From the NCBI RefSeq assembly GCF_017921975.2, contig NZ_JAGEMO020000001.1, positions 310,001 through 374,000 of the forward strand: 64,000 nucleotides of DNA, given 5' to 3'. Below, in pieces: positions 49,737-58,872 of the stretch; the stretch's first letter is position 1, and the number at the start of each line of letters is the position of its first letter. This DNA comes from Hymenobacter terricola. Lineage in GTDB: Bacteria; Bacteroidota; Bacteroidia; Cytophagales; Hymenobacteraceae. The position numbers and the translations under genes were made by a program. The notes under the pieces are model-generated. The model worked only from the letters and a program-made list of their open reading frames with translations, had not been told where the DNA came from and ran no database searches.

Positions 49737-49864
49737 AGGGCCGTAAAATTCGGCCTTAAAACATTGGGAAACCGACGGTAGTTTTTATTTATTAGTGCGT
49801 TGGCCCCAACGGTTTTGTCGCCTGCCGGTTGCGCGGGCCAGCGGCCAGTGCCATAGTATTGACC

Positions 49865-49895
49865 TTGCCCGCCGCCCACCAAAGCCGTACTTTTA
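49865..49895 (+). promoter_or_regulatory. promoter of the acyl-CoA dehydrogenase gene
   Basis: TTG at 49865-49867, 20-bp spacer, then TACTTTTA at 49888-49895, one mismatch from TAnnTTTG. The box lies in a short palindrome CCGTA/TACGG that recurs partly before recJ. Confidence 0.6.
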
Positions 49896-49925
49896 CGGTA
49901 CAAATCAATTTTCCCACCTGAACTC

Positions 49926-51086
49926 ATGCAAACCGTCGCCTCTTCTAATATTTACCAGCTCAGCGAAGAGCAGCTGGCCGTTCGCGATGCCGCCCGCGAC
50001 TTCGCTCAGAGCGAGCTGTGGGCTGGCGTAATTGAGCGCGATGAGCACCAAAAGTTTCCTGCCGCCCAGGTCAAAAAGATGGGCGAGCTCGGCTTTATGG
50101 GCATGATGGTGAGCCCCGAGTACGGCGGCAGCGGCCTCGACACCGTGAGCTACGTGCTGGCCATGGAAGAAATTTCCAAAGTTGATGCCTCGTGCTCGGT
50201 CATCATGTCGGTGAATAACTCGCTGGTGTGCTGGGGCCTGGAGAAATACGGCACCGAAGAGCAAAAGCAGAAGTACCTGCCCCGCCTGTGCTCGGGCGAA
50301 ATCATCGGCGCCTTTGCCCTGAGCGAGCCCGAAGCCGGCTCCGACGCCACCAGCCAGCGCACCACCGCCGAGGACAAAGGCGACCATTACCTCCTCAACG
50401 GCACCAAAAACTGGATTACCAACGGCACCACCGCCTCGGTGTACCTCGTTATCGCCCAAACCCACCCCGAGTTGAAGTCGCGCGGCATCAACGTGCTGAT
50501 TGTGGACAAGGACACGCCCGGTTTCATTCAGGGCCCCAAGGAGAACAAGCTCGGCATTCGCGGCTCTGATACCTGTTCCCTCATGTTCACCGACGTGGTG
50601 GTGCCCAAGGAAAACCGCATCGGCGAGGACGGCTTCGGCTTCAAATTCGCCATGCAGGTGCTGGCTGGGGGCCGCATTGGCATTGCGGCGCAGGCGCTGG
50701 GCATTGCCTCGGGCTCGCTCGAGCTGAGCATCAAGTACGCCAAGCAGCGCAAGGCGTTCGGGGTTGAAATTGCCAAGCACCAGGCCATTCAATTTAAGCT
50801 GGCCGATATGGCCACCAACATCGACGCCGCCCGCTTGCTCTGCCTGCAAGCTGCCGCCGATAAGGACAACCACGTCGACTACGCCAAGTCGGGTGCCATG
50901 GCCAAGCTGTTTGCTTCCAAGGTAGCCATGGACTCGGCCGTAGAAGCTGTACAGATTCATGGCGGCTATGGTTTTGTGAAGGAATACCACGTCGAGCGGT
51001 TCATGCGCGACGCCAAAATCACCCAGATTTACGAAGGCACTTCGGAGATTCAGAAAATTGTGATTTCACGGGAAATCCTCAAGTAA
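49926..51086 (+). CDS. short-chain-type acyl-CoA dehydrogenase
   Basis: An FAD-dependent acyl-CoA dehydrogenase (386 residues) that introduces the alpha-beta double bond in fatty acid or branched amino-acid degradation. Typical segments are ALSEPEAGSDA near residue 137, NGTKNWITNG near 158, the RKAFG motif near 275, IHGGYGFVKEYHVER near 346, and the catalytic base Glu in QIYEGTSEIQ near 370. Position and context fit short-chain/butyryl-CoA dehydrogenases. It has its own promoter and terminator, with no electron-transfer flavoprotein genes next to it. Confidence 0.94.
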   Translation: MQTVASSNIYQLSEEQLAVRDAARDFAQSELWAGVIERDEHQKFPAAQVKKMGELGFMGMMVSPEYGGSGLDTVSYVLAMEEISKVDASCSVIMSVNNSLVCWGLEKYGTEEQKQKYLPRLCSGEIIGAFALSEPEAGSDATSQRTTAEDKGDHYLLNGTKNWITNGTTASVYLVIAQTHPELKSRGINVLIVDKDTPGFIQGPKENKLGIRGSDTCSLMFTDVVVPKENRIGEDGFGFKFAMQVLAGGRIGIAAQALGIASGSLELSIKYAKQRKAFGVEIAKHQAIQFKLADMATNIDAARLLCLQAAADKDNHVDYAKSGAMAKLFASKVAMDSAVEAVQIHGGYGFVKEYHVERFMRDAKITQIYEGTSEIQKIVISREILK

Positions 51087-51120
51087 AGGAGGAATAGCCT
51101 AAAATTCAGATTCATTGCAC

Positions 51121-51157
51121 AAAACCCAGCCACTTTTTGGCTGGGTTTTTAGTTTTT
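51121..51157 (+). terminator. terminator after the acyl-CoA dehydrogenase
   Basis: Perfect 11-bp stem AAAACCCAGCC/GGCTGGGTTTT with a 7-nt loop and T-run; A-run upstream. Confidence 0.88.
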
Positions 51158-51245
51158 GTGAATTTCAAGCTGTTATATTGCACTGCGGTAGCCACCCACT
51201 CACCCACCGCACCCCTCTAAACAGCCCGTATTGGCAAGCCAAATT

Positions 51246-52172
51246 ATGGAAGATTACAATAAAGTCATCGAATCGCTGGGCGTCCGCTACATCAAGGCCA
51301 AAAACCTGGTGCTGCACCAGCCGTTCACGGTGCGCAACTCCTACGACGTTGGCAATAACCTTATCTTATTGCACAAAGGCCACCTCACTTTCGGCGAAGA
51401 TGAAATGGTGGTTGAAGAAGGCGAAATGCTCTTCATTCCTGGCGGCCGCCCGACCCGCGTGAGCTACGGCGAAGACCAGAAAAACCGCGTCATCACCAAC
51501 GATGACCTGATATCGAACAAGGATAAGTTCTTTACTTCCAACGATAACCTGGACCTGATTGGCGAGGCTAACGAAAGCCACAGCTTCGTGAGCTTCGAGG
51601 CCAAGGTGTTCGACTCGGTGAACTTCTTCGCCTCGCTCGACGTGCCGGCTTTCCTCATCAGCGGGCAGTCGAAACTGGCCAACCTGGTGATTAAGGTGGT
51701 GGAAGAAAGCATTCAGGACCTGCCCGGCCGCGAGCGCCTCATCAACATCTACACCGAGAACATCGTGGTGGAAGTGGTGCGCTACGTGCTGCGCAACAAC
51801 ATGTTTGTGGAGCAGCTGGCCACCAACAGCACTTACTTCAAGGACCCGCGCCTGATTGACCTGTTCAACTACATCAAGGAGAACCTGGGCGGCGACCTTT
51901 CCAACAAAGTGCTGAGCGGCGTGGCCAACGTGAGCGAAGACTACGTGGGCCAGTATTTCAAGATGCTGACCAACATCAACCCGCAGGACTACATCGAATA
52001 CCAGCGCATGGAGCGCGCCGTGTTCCTGCTGCGCACCACCAAAAAGAGCATCCGCGACATCGGCAAGGAGGTGGGCTACAAAGACACCGCCTATTTCTGC
52101 CGCCGCTTCAAGATGATGTTCGGCATTCCGGCCGGCAAGATGCGCCGCCGCGAGTCGGCGATGAATATCTAA
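51246..52172 (+). CDS. AraC family transcriptional regulator
   Basis: A 308-residue regulator. The N-terminal part has a cupin-like sensor (LILLHKGHLTFGEDE, then MVVEEGEMLFIPGGRP). The C-terminal 100 residues form the AraC double HTH: KVLSGVANVSEDYVGQYFK and KSIRDIGKEVGYKDTAYFCRRF. The ATG at 51246 is preferred over an upstream TTG at 51231. The linker region (VVEESIQDLPGRERLINIYTE) is long and helical. It has no adjacent target gene on the same strand; the target and ligand are unknown. A strong palindromic terminator follows. Confidence 0.9.
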   Translation: MEDYNKVIESLGVRYIKAKNLVLHQPFTVRNSYDVGNNLILLHKGHLTFGEDEMVVEEGEMLFIPGGRPTRVSYGEDQKNRVITNDDLISNKDKFFTSNDNLDLIGEANESHSFVSFEAKVFDSVNFFASLDVPAFLISGQSKLANLVIKVVEESIQDLPGRERLINIYTENIVVEVVRYVLRNNMFVEQLATNSTYFKDPRLIDLFNYIKENLGGDLSNKVLSGVANVSEDYVGQYFKMLTNINPQDYIEYQRMERAVFLLRTTKKSIRDIGKEVGYKDTAYFCRRFKMMFGIPAGKMRRRESAMNI

Positions 52173-52205
52173 TTTAATAAGTCAGGAAGTTTCCGTTCCA
52201 TTGGC

Positions 52206-52259
52206 TGACCAACGAAAAGGCCCCGCTTCGATTCCGAAGCGGGGCCTTTTCGTTGGTCA
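52206..52259. terminator. bidirectional terminator with about 25-bp perfect arms
   Basis: Arms 52206-52230 and 52235-52259 are perfect complements with a 4-nt loop; the G/C core is flanked by AAAA and TTTT. It separates two converging genes. Confidence 0.92.
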
Positions 52260-52277
52260 AACGTTTATAGCAAGCTG

Positions 52278-53084
52278 TTATTCTATGCTACGGAAGCCGT
52301 CTTCTTTCGATTGGCTGCTGGCGGTGCGGGAGCCATGGTCGGTGTTGGCCGAGGCGCCGCCGTTGCTGGCACCACTGTCGGACCGGCCGCTGCCCGCCTG
52401 AATGCCGGTGTTACCGCTCGGGCTGGTCGGCGCTTTGGGGCTGCTGGCGTAGCGGCTGCCGCTGTTGCCGTAGGGCGAGCCGCTATCCGTGCGGTTCGAT
52501 ACGCCGGAAGCCGTGGGACGGCTCGTGGAAGCATCGGGGGCCTGGTAGCCGTAGCTGCGGCGGCCGTAGCTGCCGGCGTCGCGCTGGCGGCCATAATTAT
52601 AGGGGCTGCTGTCGCTGCTATCCGATGATTTTCCCTTGCGGGTGGCCAGCCAACCAATGCCGGCGGCCAGAATGGCGCCACCCACTACTTTTTGGGTGGT
52701 GCTGAGGCCATTGACCCGGTCAAGCGCCCGGTTGCCGAGGTCTTTCAGGCTCTGGGGAAGTTGGTTCACGCTGTTGAGCACGCCCGAGTCCTCAATCCAT
52801 TTTTTGCCGCTGTTCAGGGCCGTATCGAGCAGGGTGCCCTCCTGGCTGTTGGTTTGCTGGCCTTCGCCCTGGCGCTCGGCGCCGGCGTTGGCGTTGGCGT
52901 TGGCAGTGTTCTGGGTAGTGGCGTCGGCGGTAGGAGTAGTGCTCTGGGTCGGGGGCATGGGAGCCGACTTGCGGGAGGCAGCCGAAGCGCCGCTGGCCGT
53001 GCCGGGCGTAGCCGACGGGTTTTGCGGATTGCGGCCGGCGGTATTCGGAGTGGATGCGCCTAACTGGTCTTGCTGGTTGTCCAT
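52278..53084 (-). CDS. low-complexity protein with one hydrophobic segment
   Basis: A 268-residue protein rich in Ser, Gly, Asn, Ala and Thr. A helical middle part (about 85-125, WIEDSGVLNSVNQLPQSL) leads to a hydrophobic stretch (about 130-148, VVGGAILAAGIGWLATRKGK), and the tail is Tyr/Ser/Gly-rich with repeated YGR/YG and SG words. There is no signal peptide. I recognise no family; similar small disordered proteins with a glycine-rich hydrophobic helix are common in Hymenobacter-like genomes. It is convergent with the AraC gene. Confidence 0.7.
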   Translation of the reverse strand: MDNQQDQLGASTPNTAGRNPQNPSATPGTASGASAASRKSAPMPPTQSTTPTADATTQNTANANANAGAERQGEGQQTNSQEGTLLDTALNSGKKWIEDSGVLNSVNQLPQSLKDLGNRALDRVNGLSTTQKVVGGAILAAGIGWLATRKGKSSDSSDSSPYNYGRQRDAGSYGRRSYGYQAPDASTSRPTASGVSNRTDSGSPYGNSGSRYASSPKAPTSPSGNTGIQAGSGRSDSGASNGGASANTDHGSRTASSQSKEDGFRSIE

Positions 53085-53274
53085 GAGTATGAGCGGGAAG
53101 GAGGATGGAAAGAAAAGGATGAGGCCCGCCGCCGTAGCAGCAGAGCGTGGGTTTTATTCGTAATCGGAGCGTGCGAAGTTGCGCGAAGCCCAGTTTATTT
53201 TTCCACCCAGACATATTACCCGGCTTCCATCCACGCCAGGTGTTGACCTGAACCCCGGCCTCCAGGCGCCGGGC

Positions 53275-53622
53275 TTAGGATTGTGCGTGCCGGGGCAAAG
53301 GCCGCAGCACATGGTTGGGGTCGGCGAGAACCACGCGGCGGGCTTCCTCGCGGGCTTCTACCTCGTACTTATTTTGATAGTAGCCGACCCGCGCCGATTC
53401 AACCAGGTATTTCCAGAGGAAGGGCAGGAGGCCAAACTCCTTGTACTGACGCAAATGCACTTGTTCGTGGGCCACCCATTCGGCGTCGGCCAGGAACTGC
53501 TCGCGGGTAGCACCGCTCAGGTGCACGGTTTGGCCAATGACCATTGCCACGCGCTGCGCCTTCAGTACCCGGCGGGCAATGAAGGCCAAGGGAGAACGAG
53601 TCCAGGTTCGAAGGTTTTGCAT
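53275..53622 (-). CDS. DUF4157-like protein with HExxH motif
   Basis: A 115-residue protein from the ATG at 53622, which begins a protein-like sequence (MQNLRTWTRSPLAF). The motif HEQVHLRQ near residue 55 fits the HExxH zinc-peptidase signature, and EVEAREEA about 30 residues later could supply a further ligand. This is reminiscent of DUF4157-type proteins. It is short for a peptidase and has no clear signal peptide; a hydrolytic role is unproven. Confidence 0.65.
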   Translation of the reverse strand: MQNLRTWTRSPLAFIARRVLKAQRVAMVIGQTVHLSGATREQFLADAEWVAHEQVHLRQYKEFGLLPFLWKYLVESARVGYYQNKYEVEAREEARRVVLADPNHVLRPLPRHAQS

Positions 53623-53685
53623 GAAGGAAAGATATAGAAATATTCGGGACGCGCAAATACGAAGCCCAGGCGAATACGGTTGCAA

Positions 53686-53955
53686 GCTGATTGATAATTT
53701 TTGGCCGAATTTATTGCCTTAAATAAAGAATATTTTACTTTTTACGGGTAAAAATGCGGAACTTCCAAAAAGTTTAACTTAGCTTTACCCATCGTCGGTT
53801 TTCATAGACAATATAAATTACCCGATACAACCCAATTTCCTCACTTCTTCACTCGGCTGTTTTTAGCCTTGCCTATCGCCTAAGAAACTACTCGCCCGGC
53901 TCTTCCTTCACCATCTCAGGAACCCGGATTTTTGCCCCCACCCTAACGACGGACA
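53686..53955. other. AT-rich leader region of the NlpC/P60 gene
   Basis: No gene is seen. The first 150 bases are unusually AT-rich for this genome. TAGCTTTA at 53780-53787, one mismatch from TAnnTTTG, is a possible -7 box, about 168 bp before the ATG. Confidence 0.4.
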
Positions 53956-54666
53956 ATGAAACACAGCATCCTGTATTGCCTCGCCGCTGCCTCGCTGGCT
54001 CTCTCTTTCTTCTTCGAACGCCCCGCCGATGCTTCGGCTACGGTTCGTGCCTCCGCGGCACCGGCCGTGGCCGAAGCATCGCTGTTTCCAGCCCTGACGA
54101 CGAATGCTGAGCCCGCGCCGGCACACACCAAGCCCGCCGCGCCATCAGCCAAGCCTGGTGCCCCCACGGCCGCCGAGCTGGCCGCCTCCCGCGACTCGCT
54201 CACCTACCACTACTACGCCCAGACGCTGGGCCTGCACCTGGCCTTCGATGAGAATAAGGACTTGCTGCGTACCGTAACCGATTGGATTGGAACGCCTTAC
54301 AGCTACGGCAGCAACTCGCGCCACGGCACCGACTGCTCGGGCTTCGTGACGCGGGTGTTCCACGAAGTGTACGGCATCACGCTGAAACGCTCGTCGCGCT
54401 CGATGTTTACGACCACCCAGCACGTAGCCAAAAGCGAGATGCAGACCGGCGACCTGGTGTTCTTTCGCCGGGGCCACGGCCCGATTTACCACGTTGGCAT
54501 CTACCTGAAAGACGGCAAGTTTGCCCATTCGGCCTGCAACGGCGGCGTAATGGTAAGCTCGCTGAGTCAGCCGTATTACCACCGCAACTTCTACGCCGCC
54601 GGCCGCGTGCGCGCCGCTGAAGAAGCCAACGAAACCCTTGCGGCCGCTACTGCCACGGCAGAGTAA
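53956..54666 (+). CDS. NlpC/P60 (C40) family cell-wall peptidase
   Basis: A 236-residue exported cysteine peptidase expected to cleave peptide links in peptidoglycan stems. A signal peptide (about 1-26) is followed by an Ala/Pro-rich linker and the C40 domain (about 105-225). The catalytic triad is intact: Cys127 in GTDCSGF, His179 in HVGIY and the third-position His191 in FAHSA. The N-terminal FERP..A sequence contains no lipobox. It stands alone with a strong terminator downstream. Confidence 0.93.
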   Translation: MKHSILYCLAAASLALSFFFERPADASATVRASAAPAVAEASLFPALTTNAEPAPAHTKPAAPSAKPGAPTAAELAASRDSLTYHYYAQTLGLHLAFDENKDLLRTVTDWIGTPYSYGSNSRHGTDCSGFVTRVFHEVYGITLKRSSRSMFTTTQHVAKSEMQTGDLVFFRRGHGPIYHVGIYLKDGKFAHSACNGGVMVSSLSQPYYHRNFYAAGRVRAAEEANETLAAATATAE

Positions 54667-54720
54667 GCCCGTGCATTCCGCCAACCCGGCATGAGGCACC
54701 ACATCCTACTAAACGAGGCG

Positions 54721-54754
54721 AAGCGCCCGGCCCCAGCGGCCGGGCGCTTTTTTT
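54721..54754 (+). terminator. terminator after the NlpC/P60 gene
   Basis: Perfect 12-bp G/C-rich stem (54721-54732 with 54738-54749), 5-nt loop and a TTTTTTT run. Confidence 0.9.
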
Positions 54755-54925
54755 GGTGCCAGCCGAAGTAGACGATTAACAGAAAAAGCCGGTGCCTTGA
54801 TTAAACCCGCCGGCCACTAGGTAGTCATTGATAAACAGCAAACTTATGAAGCAAGCGCTGGCTGAAATCATGGGCTGATTTTCGGTATATTTAAAGTCAC
54901 TTCTGGGTTTTTTACGCGCCTAACT

Positions 54926-56671
54926 ATGAACCGTAGACTTTTTCTCCAACGAAACGCGGGCGTACTCAGCGCTCCGGCTGCCGCCGTGGCCAAACGGCCC
55001 TCCCCGCTGGCGGCGCCCGCTGCCGCCGCGGCCCAAACCGACCCGCCCGAAACCGTCAGCCGCTACGCCAATAAGGCGCTGCCAGTGGTGGCGCGTACTA
55101 CTACCACGCTGGCGCCCTACACCGGTGCCTGGGGCCCCGACCAGGCCGCGCACCTGCTGCGCCGCAGTTTACTGGGACCCACCCGGGCCGAGATTGCGGC
55201 GGCGGCCGGCTCCAACCTCACGGCGGTGCTCAACGGCCTGCTGGCGGTGCCCGCCACCCCGCCCGACCCGCCCGTGAGCGTGTCGGCCACCGATACCAGC
55301 GTGGCCATCGGCCAGACCTGGACTACGCAGATTTTTGACCAGAACTTTGAGGGAGTGCGGCGGGCGTCGCTGCGCGACTGGTGGATGGGCCAGCTGCTGG
55401 GCCAGGGCACGTCGCTGGTCGAGCAGATGACCTTGTTCTGGCACAACCACTTTGTGGTGGAGTTTGGCGACATCAACGACGCCCGCATGGGCTACGAGTA
55501 TTGCCGGTTGCTGCGCCAGTACGCCCTCGGCAACTTCAGGCAGCTGGCTAAAGACGTGACCGTGACGCCGGCCATGCTGCGCTACCTCAATGGCAACCAG
55601 AGCACGGCGGGCGCCCCCAACGAGAACTACGGCCGCGAGCTGCTGGAACTGTTCACGGTGGGCAAGGGGCCGCTCATCGGGCCCGGCAACTACACCAACT
55701 ATACCGAGGCCGACGTGCAGGCGGCGGCCCGCGTGCTCACGGGCTGGCGCGACCTGAGCTCGCCGATGGGCAGCTACTTCACGGCCAGCCGGCACGACAC
55801 CACAACCAAGGTTTTTTCGGCAGCCTTTGGCAACGCCAGCATCACTTCCAGCGGCAACACGGAGTACCAAAACCTCATCAACCTGATTTTCCAGCAGGCC
55901 GAGACGGCGCGCTTCATCGTGCGCAAGCTCTACCGCTGGTTTGTGTATTACCTGATTGATGCGCAGGTTGAAACGGATATCGTTCAGCCCCTGGCTACGC
56001 TGCTGATTCAGAACAGCTTCGAAATAGCACCGGTGCTGCGGGCGCTGCTCGGCTCCGAGCATTTCTTTGATGTCCTCAACCGGGGCTGTCTCATCAAGAA
56101 CCCGCTCGCCTTCACGGTGGGCCTGTGTCGGCAAATGCAGGTGACGTTTCCGCCGGCCAGCAACGTGGTGGTGCAGTACGGCATGTGGGACTACCTGAAC
56201 AGCGTGGCTGCCGTGCAGCAGCAAACCCTGGGCGACCCGCCCAACGTGGCCGGCTGGGCGGCCTACTACCAAACGCCGCAGTACCACGAGCTGTGGATAA
56301 ACGCCGTGACGCTGCCGCGCCGCAACCAGGTCACGGACCTGTTCATCGGCACGGGCTACACGCGCAGCGGCGTTAAAATCGTGATTGACGCGGTGGCGCT
56401 GGTGCAGTCATTTCCGGCCACTACGGCGGCGGATTGCAACCTGCTCATCGCCGAGTTTGTGCAGCTGATGGTGCCTATTACGCTCACGGCCAACCAAGTG
56501 GCTTTTTTAAAATCGGCCCTGCTGCCGGGCCTGCCCGACTTCGAGTGGACCGTGGAGTGGCAGCAATTCCTGGCCGCCCCCACCAACGCCGCCAAGAAGG
56601 CGGCCGTCACCACCAAGCTGCAAGCCATGCTGCGCGCCCTGATGGGACTGGCTGAGTATCATTTGTCTTAA
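54926..56671 (+). CDS. DUF1800 domain protein
   Basis: A 581-residue protein of the DUF1800 family. The N-terminus MNRRLFLQRNAGVLSA looks like a twin-arginine-type signal (NRR.FL). The DUF1800 body begins near residue 70 (DQAAHLLRRSLLGPTRAEI) and contains WHNHFVVE near residue 170, NENYGRELLELFTVG near 235 and an LVRKLYRWFV-like segment. These proteins are widespread in Bacteroidota and Planctomycetota, almost always next to a DUF1501 gene, as here (19-bp gap). Function unknown; export by Tat and joint action with DUF1501 are inferred. Confidence 0.9.
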   Translation: MNRRLFLQRNAGVLSAPAAAVAKRPSPLAAPAAAAAQTDPPETVSRYANKALPVVARTTTTLAPYTGAWGPDQAAHLLRRSLLGPTRAEIAAAAGSNLTAVLNGLLAVPATPPDPPVSVSATDTSVAIGQTWTTQIFDQNFEGVRRASLRDWWMGQLLGQGTSLVEQMTLFWHNHFVVEFGDINDARMGYEYCRLLRQYALGNFRQLAKDVTVTPAMLRYLNGNQSTAGAPNENYGRELLELFTVGKGPLIGPGNYTNYTEADVQAAARVLTGWRDLSSPMGSYFTASRHDTTTKVFSAAFGNASITSSGNTEYQNLINLIFQQAETARFIVRKLYRWFVYYLIDAQVETDIVQPLATLLIQNSFEIAPVLRALLGSEHFFDVLNRGCLIKNPLAFTVGLCRQMQVTFPPASNVVVQYGMWDYLNSVAAVQQQTLGDPPNVAGWAAYYQTPQYHELWINAVTLPRRNQVTDLFIGTGYTRSGVKIVIDAVALVQSFPATTAADCNLLIAEFVQLMVPITLTANQVAFLKSALLPGLPDFEWTVEWQQFLAAPTNAAKKAAVTTKLQAMLRALMGLAEYHLS

Positions 56672-56690
56672 CGCCCACAGCCTTCATCCT

Positions 56691-58268
56691 ATGAAACGTC
56701 GCGAATTTCTACAGACCACGGCTGCGGCCTCCGTTGGCACCGCGCTGCTGAGCGGCCTGCCCATTGGCGCCTACGGGTACTCGCCGGCGCTGGTGGCCCT
56801 CACCAACGCCACCACCCAATCGGATAAAGTGCTGGTCATCATTCAGCTGCAGGGCGGCAATGATGGCCTGAACATGATTATTCCGCTGGACCAGTACCCG
56901 GCGCTGATGGCGGCGCGGCCCAACATTGCCCTGGCCCAGAGCGCCGTGCTGCCGCTCACCACGGCCACCGGCATCCACCCGGCCATGGCGGCGCTCCGGA
57001 ACCTGTACCAGAACGGCAAGGTGGGCGTGGTGCAAAGCGTGGGCTACCCCAACCCCAACTTCTCGCACTTCCGGGCCACCGACATCTGGACTTCGGGTTC
57101 GGATTCGAACGTGACGCTGACCACGGGCTGGGCCGGCCGCTACCTCGACGGCGAATACGCGGGCTTCCCCACGGGCTACCCCAGCACCCAGAACCCCGAC
57201 CCGCTGGCCATCAGCATCGGCTCGGTGGTGAGCAATTGCGTGCAGGGGCCCACCATCAACATGGGCATGGCCATTGCCAGCACGTCGTCGTTCTATCAAT
57301 TACTTAGCGGCGGCGTGGACGCGGCCCCCAACACCCCGGCCGGCCACGAGCTCACGTTTATCCGGCAGGTGGTGAGCCAGACGCAGGTGTACACCACGGC
57401 CATTCAGGCGGCGGCGGCCCGCGCCCAAAACCTCTCGCCCCTGTACCCCGCGGCCGGCCAGAACTCGCTGGCTGACCAGCTCAAAATCGTGGCCCAGCTG
57501 GTGGCCGGCGGCTTGCAAACGCGCATTTACGTGTGCACCCTCGGCGGCTTCGACACCCACACGCTGCAGGTGCCCAGCACGGGTAGCACCAGCATCGGCA
57601 CCCACGCCACCCTGCTGGGCAAGATTGCGGAGGCCGTGAACGCGTTCCAGGACGACTTGCAGCGGCACGCCATCCAGGACCGGGTGGTGGGCATGACGTT
57701 CTCGGAATTCGGGCGGCGCATCCGGGCCAATTCCGGCTTCGGCACCGACCACGGCTCGGCGGCCCCGCTGCTGGTGTTTGGCTCGAAGGTGAACCCCATC
57801 GTGCACGGCCCCAACCCCGTGCTGCCCGCCAACGCCGGCGTGAACGACAACATCGCCATGCAGTTCGACTTCCGCAGCATCTACACCAGCATTCTGAAAG
57901 ACTGGTTCCAGGTGACGCCGGCCACGCTCACGCAGCTCTTTGGGCGGAGCTTCCCCTACGTGCCCGTGCTGCGGCCCGGCGCGCTGCTGGCTGCCGCCAA
58001 TGCCGCAGACGTGGCCGAGTTCACGGTGTACCCCAACCCGGTGGCGCGCGACGGCCGCACCACCGTGGCCTACGAGAGTGCCGGCGGCCACGTCCAGATT
58101 GTGGTGCTCGACACGCTGGGCCGCGAAGTGCGCCGCGCCGTGGACCAGATGCTGGCCCGCGGCCCGCAGTTCCTGCCCGTCGATTTGAGTGGCTTGGCGG
58201 CGGGGGCGTACTACTGCCAGGTGCGCGAGGCGCAGCGCAGCGGCTCGCGCATCGTGGTGATTGAGTAG
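56691..58268 (+). CDS. DUF1501 domain protein with T9SS type A sorting domain
   Basis: A 525-residue exported protein. The N-terminus MKRREFLQTTAAASVGTALL is a Tat-type signal. The DUF1501 domain (about 45-440) has VIIQLQGGNDGLNM, NFSHFRATDIW, TLGGFDTH and FSEFGRRI with the alkaline-phosphatase-like fold typical of this family. The last 80 residues (EFTVYPNPVARDG, then LGREVRRAV and LAAGAYYCQV) form a T9SS type A sorting domain. So the product should cross the inner membrane and then be delivered to the cell surface by T9SS. It is co-transcribed with DUF1800. Confidence 0.92.
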   Translation: MKRREFLQTTAAASVGTALLSGLPIGAYGYSPALVALTNATTQSDKVLVIIQLQGGNDGLNMIIPLDQYPALMAARPNIALAQSAVLPLTTATGIHPAMAALRNLYQNGKVGVVQSVGYPNPNFSHFRATDIWTSGSDSNVTLTTGWAGRYLDGEYAGFPTGYPSTQNPDPLAISIGSVVSNCVQGPTINMGMAIASTSSFYQLLSGGVDAAPNTPAGHELTFIRQVVSQTQVYTTAIQAAAARAQNLSPLYPAAGQNSLADQLKIVAQLVAGGLQTRIYVCTLGGFDTHTLQVPSTGSTSIGTHATLLGKIAEAVNAFQDDLQRHAIQDRVVGMTFSEFGRRIRANSGFGTDHGSAAPLLVFGSKVNPIVHGPNPVLPANAGVNDNIAMQFDFRSIYTSILKDWFQVTPATLTQLFGRSFPYVPVLRPGALLAAANAADVAEFTVYPNPVARDGRTTVAYESAGGHVQIVVLDTLGREVRRAVDQMLARGPQFLPVDLSGLAAGAYYCQVREAQRSGSRIVVIE

Positions 58269-58287
58269 GGGAGGTAAGTATCAGGAA

Positions 58288-58352
58288 ATAACCGGCAATG
58301 GCCCCGGCCGACCAGCAATGCGTCGGACCGGGGCCATTGCCGGTTATGCTGT
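58288..58352 (+). terminator. terminator with 20-bp perfect arms
   Basis: Arms 58288-58307 and 58328-58347 are perfect complements; the loop contains a further CCGAC/GTCGG stem. A TTTTT follows at 58352. Confidence 0.88.
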
Positions 58353-58463
58353 TTTTCACAAAAAAAGGCAGCCCGGCACCACACTTTTGCGTAAGGCGAT
58401 TACGCGGGTCCTGGCCGCCTTCGTGCCCTGGTCCCTTACTTCCCTTTTTACTTTCCCAGCTTT

Positions 58464-58778
58464 ATGGAAGCGCAAATCGAACAACAACTCGAAAAAATCC
58501 TGCCCGAAGACCTCGCCCGCACTTTCGAAAGTGCCTACCACGTATTCCAAGGCAACCACGAGCACATCGACGACCTGCTGAAGAACGGCGGTGTGCTCCT
58601 GCGCAAGGCATCGCAGCGGTTCTCGCCCACCCAAATGGTAATTGGCATCGCCGCGCTGGCAGCCGTGGCCGTGGTGCTCATCAATCGCGCCAGCAGCGAC
58701 GACGACCACGAAGGTGAAGCCCACGACGTGAGCAAAAAAGACAGCAAGCGTCAGCTTGGTGGCAAAGACGACAAGTAA
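58464..58778 (+). CDS. small protein with one hydrophobic helix
   Basis: A 104-residue protein with an acidic helical N-terminus (QIEQQLEKILPEDLARTFESA), one hydrophobic segment (about 58-74, MVIGIAALAAVAVVLIN), and a charged Asp/Glu/Lys tail. It resembles small DUF883/YqjD-like membrane-associated proteins in layout only; I do not claim the family. A CACTTTTG -7-like box lies at 58382-58389. A repeat and a palindromic terminator follow. Confidence 0.7.
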   Translation: MEAQIEQQLEKILPEDLARTFESAYHVFQGNHEHIDDLLKNGGVLLRKASQRFSPTQMVIGIAALAAVAVVLINRASSDDDHEGEAHDVSKKDSKRQLGGKDDK

Positions 58779-58814
58779 GCTTGCCGGCGGCTACAAGACG
58801 GATAAAAGTAATTG

Positions 58815-58872
58815 GGTTGTCAGATGTTAGTTGTCAGTACGCTAATAATTAACAACTAACAACGAGCAACTG
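58815..58872. repeat. palindromic repeat, GTTGTCAG family
   Basis: Left part about 58815-58837 (GTTGTCAG..GTTAGTTGTCAG) and right part about 58850-58872 (AACAACTAACAACGAGCAAC) are partly complementary. Confidence 0.75.
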
